A stretch of DNA of 64,000 nt from Sequoia sempervirens (Eukaryota; Streptophyta; Pinopsida; Cupressales; Cupressaceae), in NCBI GenBank assembly GCA_007258455.2, contig VDFB02270651.1, positions 703,105,360 to 703,169,359 on the forward strand, read 5' to 3'. The notes under the pieces are model-generated. The model ran no database searches, had not been told where the DNA came from, and saw nothing but the letters and a program-made list of their open reading frames with translations. A program made the translations under genes and the position numbers. This document shows positions 57,446 to 64,000 of the stretch, piece after piece (position 1 is the first letter of the stretch; the number at the start of each line of letters is the position of its first letter).

Positions 57446-57555
57446 ATTGCTCCACGTCCAGCCAAGTGTCTATAGCCCCGACAAAGATACCTCTTGTTCT
57501 CTCAAAGTATTGCTCTACTTCTAGCCATGCATCCATAGCCCCGGTAGAGATACTT
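57446..57555. repeat. 63-bp tandem duplication
   Basis: ATTGCTCCACGTCCAGCCAA at 57446 and ATTGCTCTACTTCTAGCCAT at 57509, both followed by CATAGCCCCG or CTATAGCCCCG and AGATAC. It lies in the 3' untranslated part of gypsy element G2. Confidence 0.75.
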
Positions 57556-58189
57556 GAATTACCCATATAATATCGAATTTTCCATTATTTATGTTTCCCT
57601 TTTTCTTTTCTTTTTGCATGTGCTCTACTTGAAGAAATTATTTTCTTATCTTTTTCTCAATACTCAAACATAGTATTTGAAAATTGGGTTGAGGACTATG
57701 GTGGACCTCATGACAATGTTAGGACTCAAAATTTTCACTTGAATCATGAATACAATCACCTTAAGAAAAATAGGCCCTTATGAAAATAGACGATTCTATC
57801 TAGTATGTGACAAATTCAGCTGTGGTTTATGAGATCACTTAAAATATACCTATTTGTTCTTAAGCTTTCAAACTTTCATTAAGATGTACATAAAACATAA
57901 GTTTTGAAACGAAAGAACTCAACAGACATGCCTGAAAATACCTAAATCAATTTCTTGGTCATAGTATGCTTAGTATGCTTTGAACAACTACCCATTGTTA
58001 TGAAATTAGGAAAATGAAAGTACCAAAAACAAAAAGAAAACAACAAAAGAAAAGAAACCAACAACAACAAAATATGAAACAAAACAAAAGAAAACACACT
58101 GACAAACAAACAAACAAACCCAAAAAAAAGAAAACTAAATTGCATATGTACAATGGATGAACGATTAGGCCTTCATGGGCCAAAATAAT

Positions 58190-59290
58190 TTTTAAGAAAC
58201 TATCCATTGACCAGAAATGGAATAGGTTCTCCCATTAAGGTGCTAAGATGAAAGGAATTATCATCTAGGATCTCAACGATTTGATATGGACCCATCCAAA
58301 GTCTATCAAACTTTTTGTGATCACCCTTCCTCTCCCTGGCTTTTTCCCATAGCAGCACAAGGTCTGATATTTTGAAACCCTTGATTTTGGCTCTCTTGTC
58401 AAACCAATGTTTAAATACAACTTGATGTTTGGAAAATTGCTACAAAGCAGCATCCCTCTATTCTTCTAGGTTGAGCAAATCAGTCAGTTAGACCTCTATC
58501 CTATCATCATTAGAATAAAACTCTTTCATAAAAAACATAATAGGTATCTGTAGATGAATAGGGAAGACTGGATTTTGGCCATAGACTAAATTGAATGGTG
58601 AGTTTCCTAAGGTGGCTTTGATTCTATTCCTATCTACCCATAAGGAAAATCTTAGCTGTGTGTGTTAGTCCCTAGGGTTACTTTCTAGCAACTTCTTAAT
58701 TACCTCCAACAAATTCTTATTGGTAAACTCTGCTACCCATTTCCCTATGGATAGTAATTAGATGAATACTTCAAAACAATTTTATGCTCATACACCCACT
58801 GAATAAATTGCGCAGAAGAAAAGGTAGGGTCGTTATCACATACTAGAGAAAATGGTACTCCAAACCTGGTAACAACATATTTGTTGAGGAATCTGATAAC
58901 AACATCGGTGGTACTATTCTTGCAAGGCTGAGCTTTGGTCCAACATGTGGAATAATCCATTGCAGTTAGAATAAACTTGTGACCTATAGAAGAATTTGGA
59001 TTAATTACCACAACAAAGTCCAATTCCCATTGGGAAAGTGGTCTTACCTCATATACTGGTTGTAGGGGCATCGTTGGATTGTATTCTCTAGATGCTAAAG
59101 TTTGAAATGTGTGACACGTCCTAACATGTTGATGAGCATCTCAGAATATATGAGGTCAGTGATAGCTCAATCTCAAAATCTAATGTTCCATGGTGTCAGC
59201 TGAACCATGCCCAATACCATATCTACCATGAAACTCAACAATGGCTTGTTTTGCTTGCTACTAATCTAGATAGCGCAAATAGACATCAAT
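58190..59290 (-). pseudogene. Integrase of G2
   Basis: The zinc-binding N-terminus is damaged: EFHGRYGIGHGSAD and DAHQHVRTCHTFQ, the second Cys of the HHCC motif being Phe. The core (59071-58745) has WELDFVVVINPNS, ILTAMDYSTCWTKAQPC and FGVPFSLVCDNDPTFSSAQF, which supply the first two Asp residues. The region of the third acidic residue is degraded (EHKIVLKYSSNYYP). The C-terminal end reads HKKFDRLWMGPYQIVEI and ends GEPIPFLVNG, FLKNYFGP. It is non-functional because of several stops between 58740 and 58450. Confidence 0.88.
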
Positions 59291-59559
59291 CTAGGTAGCA
59301 CAAATAGACACCTTCAAAGTTCCTCCTATACAAGGCTCCTCCATTGATCATATAATGAGCACTCTTCAGTCTTAATTCTCTTCTATGTGTGGTATTCATT
59401 GCCTAGGGACACTTATTGTTTAGCAACAAGAAAATTAGATCTGCATACCAAGGATCACCTATGAATGATTGTACAATATACTGTTGGAAAGTAATATTGG
59501 TGTCAACATTAGCCATCGCCTTGGATAAGCCTTGTCCTTAGACCAACTTCATCAAGTGA

Positions 59560-60760
59560 ATTTTAAGGACAAATTCCTGTAGAATTTCCATCCATTTTCC
59601 CCTTCTTTCTCTTAGTTCACTTTGCATAAGAAGGGAATTTACTATAGGGTTAGAACTATGGCTATGATATGACTATAGGGAATGTAGTGCCAAAACTTCT
59701 TAACCGCTCGTACCAATGCGAAGGCCTGCTTCTCCAAGGATGGATATATGATCTCTACATTATTTAAGGTAGAACTCATGAAAGCTATCGGTCATTCATC
59801 CCCTTCAACTTTTTGTTGTGTCAAAATAGTAGCACATGAATGATCATATGTGAAAGAATAAATATAGAAAGGCATTAAATAGTCAGGACTAGTTAAAACA
59901 GGTTCCTCTGAGATAGACTATTTGATTTGTGAGAAGGAAGCCTTATCCTTGTTACTCCATTTAATATTCACATCCTTCATCATCTCATTAAGGGGTTTAA
60001 CAATTTCCGCAAACCTAGCTATGAATTTTCTTACAAAATTTATCTTTCCAAAGAAAGATCTCATCTCCTTTTTATTGTCATGCATAGTCAATTTTAGAAT
60101 GGACTCCACTTTGTCAGGGTCTATTGAAATCCCTCTCTTTGATATTATATGTCCCAGGAGTTTTCCTTCTGATACCCCAAACACACATTTCTTCAGGTTG
60201 AGGGAGACACCATAGCTTATACATTTTCCAAGGACCTTTGACAAATCTACAACGTGGTATTCCCTATTCTTGGAAAATAAAGTTAGATCGTCCATGTAAA
60301 TGATAATACATTTACCTACTAGATCTTTAAATGCAACATCCATTGCACGCTGAAAGGTGGCTCCAATGTTAATGAGACCAAATGACATCCTTCAGTAGGA
60401 AAATGTCCCCCACTTGGTAGTGAAATCAGTTTTCATTTTGTCTTCATAGTTAACCAACACTTGATTGTATCTTGAATATCCATCCGAGAATGACATCATC
60501 TATGAGCTGTTAACTATCTGCAACACCTCATCAAGAGAAGGAAGTGAGTAGTTATATTTTTCTAAAGCTTTATTGAGGTTTCTAAAGTTGACACACAATC
60601 TGATTTCCCCATTCTTTTTACAAATAGGTACTAGATTTGCAACCTAGGTCGAATGCCTCATTGGAAATATTATTCTTAATGATAGTAGCTTTTGCACCTC
60701 TTTGAGAATCAGAGGTTCAATTAGGGAATTAACTGGACACTGCTTCTAATGAAATGACTT
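59560..60760 (-). pseudogene. Reverse transcriptase and RNase H of G2
   Basis: From 60760 downward: LVPICKKNGEIRLCVNFRNL, then SLPSLDEVLQIV, then FTTKWGTFSY. The longest open part (60388-59918) has MSFGLINIGATFQRAM, the catalytic IIYMDDLTLFS, and LGHIISKRGISIDPDKV. RNase H follows with PIAFMSSTLNNVE and YPSLEKQAFALVRAVKKFW. These are standard Ty3/gypsy blocks in the standard order. The catalytic YMDD pair is intact but a few stops remain outside it. Confidence 0.92.
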
Positions 60761-61236
60761 TGCTTCATGTTTCAAAGGGATGGTGTGTGTTATTACCAAA
60801 GTATCAAAGGTTTTTAGATCTTTAGACCCCCAAGCAATTGCTGCGATATCTGCTTTCAGTACTCTCAAGATTTTTTCTGAAATGTGCTTTAGACAAGTTT
60901 TTCCAATGAATATTTTCCTCTATGGGCTTGAATCTGCCAAGTTGTATGATTCATATTTTCCTCCTTTAGTATTAGTAGGAAATTTTTCACGAGCCTGAGG
61001 ACCAGAATCACAAATTCTTTGAATGTTTTTGGTTTTCAGATTCATTATACCCTTTGCATCACAATCTTCTAGATCCAAGTCACCTTAATCCCTATCAGAC
61101 TCACCAATTATTTTTCCTTCAAGCACATCTAAACTTTCCAAGAAGGCAAGTATATGCTAATCATCATAAAAAACCTAGAAATTTTGGACATTATCAGGGA
61201 TGGCTGGGATCAACACTAATTCCATAGAGAATATCT

Positions 61237-61660
61237 TTAACTTGGAATCCTGCATAGTTTCAAAGGTACTAGCACCAAAAAAAGTGCATCTGTAATATGA
61301 TTATCTTCGCTAGGAATTAATTTGATTATGAAAGCATTGATATCCTCTATCAGATTCCATATCTTGTTCTTGTATGCAGCCAACCTTTTGTTATGGCATG
61401 TGTATTGGCTATGAACCTGCTTAACGATTACCTCAAAATCTCCCATGATTGTCAGATCTGTAACTTTCTTCTGATCTGCAAAAATCAATCCCCTAGAAAG
61501 CACTTCGTACTCTGTAACATTGCTAGTGTAGCCAAACTATAACTTATAAGAAGCAAAGTAGGTTTTCCCTTTTTGGTTGGTTAGTTCTACTTCAGCTCCA
61601 CTCCTAGTTTTAGATTTGGAACTGTCAAATTTGAGGGTCCACAATTGGTCTTGAGTTAGT
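61237..61660 (-). pseudogene. Additional RNase H domain of G2, upstream of RT
   Basis: The frame gives LKFDSSKSKTRSGAEVE, YTSNVTEYEVLSRGLIFA, LTIMGDFEVIVKQVHSQY and LIPSEDNHITDAL. The four acidic positions of RNase H (Asp in FDSS, Glu in TEYE, Asp in GDFE, Asp in TDAL) are all present. It resembles the cellular or archaeal-type RNase H carried by Tat-lineage plant elements rather than the one fused to RT. It lies between protease and RT. One or two stops (after ASYKL) break it. Confidence 0.8.
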
Positions 61661-62663
61661 GTTTCTTTCTTCAGGTCAGCTATGGGTGATTGCTTAAGAG
61701 AAATAGGTGGTGGCTCAGACTAGTTTGAGATATTGAGATCAGGAGACTACTGTAAATGATGATTGTTAGGTACTTCACTAAGGTTTAAAACATGTGCAAA
61801 GACTATTTCCTGCACCTCATCTTGATCAACAGTTTTACAACTCACTTTTACTTGGAGAAATTCCTTAGGGATGGGAAGATTAGTAGGAGTAGGTGTACCT
61901 ATAACTCTTGAGATTCCGTAATCTGAGTATGTAAATCAGGAGGTGGGGTATGAGCATGATCAACCAGCAATGAACTTCCTTCCAGTATGTTATTTGTTCT
62001 TGTCAGAATAGTCATGGGAGTGGCTTCAAATGAAAACTAATTCGAGGGTGTTCTAGGATTGTTGTTATAAAATTATCCTTCCTAACCAACATGGTTCAAA
62101 ATTTCTAAGCATGGATGACATGTCAACTTGAAATGATTCTGGTAATGAACCCGACACCAATTCAGAAGTGAAAAACTCCACAAGTCAACTTCTTCTCCAA
62201 GGACCAACTTGTCTTGTTGCTATTTTTGAATTAAAAATTACTGGTTAATAGTAGTTATAGGGTCATTGGTAGTCATAGGGTCACTGTCTCCTAATGGCTA
62301 TAAGAAATCAGGATTAAACATTGAAAAGGTCATAATTTCTTCCCTCCTATAAACACCTATATTAGTTTCAAAATAGGCTACTTTGTTGGGATGGTCATAT
62401 TCAGTGATCATATGCTTCAGGAGAGGTTCACTTTCAATCTTAATCTAAGTTGCTACCCCTTTCCATGACAACCACATGTGCGAGAAATCTAGGGAGATGT
62501 AACCTCCTATTGCCTTCATCAAATCCCTTCTTAACAACATGCCATATGTTTCAAGGATATCAACAACCTGAATATTCATATAGTTCTAAATCTGTGGGTC
62601 TGATCCAATCTATACATGGAATTTTTTTAGTTCTCCTACTACATTGACCTGAGTTTTATCTAA

Positions 62664-62969
62664 CTATATAACTTTCTTATGAGTTTGAACTAGGGATAAA
62701 CCCAACTTTTTACAAATAGAGAAAGGAATAATGCTACCTGAGGCTCCAAAATCTAAAAGGAAGTTATCTAGATTCTTCCCAAAAATTCTTAGACTCAAAA
62801 TAAATGTAGGTGTCCCCATCTTACCTCTATATAGGGCTACATTCATGTCAGTAGCTGGAATCACCTTAGTCTTTCCTTTCAACCGATCTACCTCTTCCAA
62901 GGCTTTCAACATGATTTCACATTGATCGGGATACCACTTTAGAATATCAAAAAATGATAATGAAGTCAT
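62664..62969 (-). pseudogene. Aspartic protease of G2
   Basis: NLDNFLLDFGASGSIIPFSI carries the DFGAS active-site motif, followed by CKKLGLSLV. The upstream part (MLKALEEVDRLKGKTKVIPA and TFILSLRIFGKNL) is typical of the gag-protease junction in Athila/Tat elements. Stops follow at 62661, and a more diverged tail (about 62640-62450) includes GSDPQI and DLMKAIGGY. Confidence 0.85.
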
Positions 62970-62999
62970 CTATTTCTGCATTTGTGAAATGAAATCAAA

Positions 63000-63976
63000 T
63001 TCAATGGTATCATTACTCTGTTGTTTAGGAACGGAAGCATAATTAGCTTTGTTTAGAAACATGGGTGGCCCTTTTGGTGGAGGTGGATTATTGTTGACAT
63101 TCTGATTAGGAGGACCATATTATTTGGAGGTGTAGATGTGGTGAACAATACCTTATTCTGATCTCTTAGAAAATGGCCTCCCTTGGCTTGAAAAGCCTAA
63201 GTGTCATATGTATCTACTTCTGGTTCATTTTCCTCTGCATGGGAAACTGGTATTCTTCATCATAAGTCTCAAAATCCATGTTTGTATCCACAAATCCACC
63301 ACCTTTTTTGGGATTACTTGGTGGTAGTTGGGAATCTTCTTGTGCCATCTTAACCATTTTTTGCATCTATAGACAGTTAACCTCATAATGCGTTGCAGTG
63401 TCATGCAATTTGCACCAATTAGTCATGAAGTTCAAATCTACAACATTTGTAGTATCTAGTTTATCTTCATTGGCTTGATAATTATGGGGAACTCCTCCAT
63501 TGTTTGTTCTAGTGTCCCATTATTGGTTGTTGGGTCTCTGGTTGTATCCTCTATTATGATTCTGGTAGTTTTGATTTTGGTAATTATGGTTCTAGAAATT
63601 TCTTTGATTTTGATTAGTGTTCTAGTTGGATTAGTTGTTTTAGTTGGGATACCCTCCCTAATTCTGGTAACTTTGATTCTAATTTTGGTTTTGAGGAGGA
63701 TTCATCTTGAATTCGGCCATCTCATTGGTTACTTGGGATAAAGTTTTCTTCAGAGTTGCTAACTCTGTGGTCAAATGAGAAGTTCATTGCAGATGGGTGA
63801 GTAGTGGTGTTATATTCTCCAACATGATTATGATAATTTTGATGTTGTTCGGATGAATCTAAAGTCCCCTCATTGACCCATGGTAACACAAGGGGAGGTT
63901 GTAATTTAGACAAAGATCTGTAGGAAGAGTGGGACATCCTTGGGACTATATTAAATAGAGGGGTTGCACTAGGCAC
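63000..63976 (-). pseudogene. C-terminal part of gag of G2
   Basis: On -, a frame from 63976 reads RMSHSSYRSLSKLQPPLVLP and ends with stops. Below it is an Asn/Gln/Tyr-rich tract (63730-63500, encoding NYQN-type repeats in broken frames) and then residues such as EENEPEVDTYDT. No zinc knuckle is clear. The N-terminal gag lies outside the window. Confidence 0.55.
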
Positions 63977-64000
63977 CCCGAGATATCCTAAAGGAGGGAA

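Larger units (their letters stand above)
57169..64000 (-). mobile_element. Ty3/gypsy element G2 (Athila/Tat-like), 5' end outside window
   Basis: On - the order is gag tail (about 63976-63000), protease (62969-62664), extra RNase H (61660-61237), RT (60760-59918), RNase H (59900-59600), integrase (59290-58190), then a 1-kb 3' region. Every domain has stops. Element B2 and then the inverted-repeat element lie against its 3' side, so its 3' LTR is not resolved. The protease DFGAS box and the NGxFLK ending of integrase favour the non-chromovirus (Athila/Tat) side of Ty3/gypsy. Confidence 0.85.

Noticed and set aside
6390..63976. G1 and G2 as one gypsy element split by the stack
   Set aside because: Both contain RT and integrase remnants on the same strand, with different catalytic boxes (FFDDIL and YMDD) and different flanks, so they are two elements.

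Overview
This is a window of nuclear DNA from a land plant with a large, repeat-rich genome. Evidence for a plant: an intron-rich plant-type beta-carbonic anhydrase gene, fragments of a plant B-type cyclin-dependent kinase, plant-type TTTAGGG-related repeats, and LTR elements primed by initiator tRNA-Met. The deep nesting, old-looking LTRs and 2-kb intron make me favour a gymnosperm (conifer-like), but that is inference.

Layout. At 1.15-4.58 kb on + lies the only gene that looks intact, an eight-exon beta-carbonic anhydrase. From about 5.2 to 10.2 kb there is a decayed Ty3/gypsy pol on - and a 1.8-kb long inverted repeat. From 10.2 to 57.2 kb the window is one nested stack, read here from short target-site duplications (TSDs). 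Element B2 (about 7.1 kb, - strand, candidate TSD AGCGAA) was split by element A (LTR retrotransposon, - strand, LTRs 10541-11525 and 49368-50378, TSD CACTT). Element A was split by insertion C (11950-44459, candidate TSD CTAATG). Inside C a 358-bp tandem array was split by element B1 (31611-38553, + strand, TSD GGTCC), a second copy of the B family. The window ends (57.2-64 kb) in a second Ty3/gypsy element on -, with gag tail, protease, an extra RNase H, RT-RNase H and integrase.

Insertion C is the most unusual part. It holds an 8.2-kb array of degenerate telomere-like heptamers in a roughly 330-450 bp higher-order repeat, flanked by GA-rich tracts (about 9.7 kb with very little C on +). 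It also holds a decayed DDE-transposase-like gene, two copies of the last exon of a CDKB-type kinase gene, PPR-like gene fragments with a long hairpin, a second decayed gene-like ORF on -, and clusters of a GCGAGC palindromic motif at 12.8, 22.9 and 44.3 kb. It may be a giant DNA transposon that captured genes and satellites.

Elements A and B are not homologous over most of their length and carry no recognisable polymerase. Each encodes a long protein with the same plan: globular N-terminal part, a basic nuclear-localisation-like stretch, then a charged coiled-coil tail. All of these ORFs are broken by stops, so nothing in the stack except possibly short RNAs looks functional. All alignments, identities and family calls here were made by eye.
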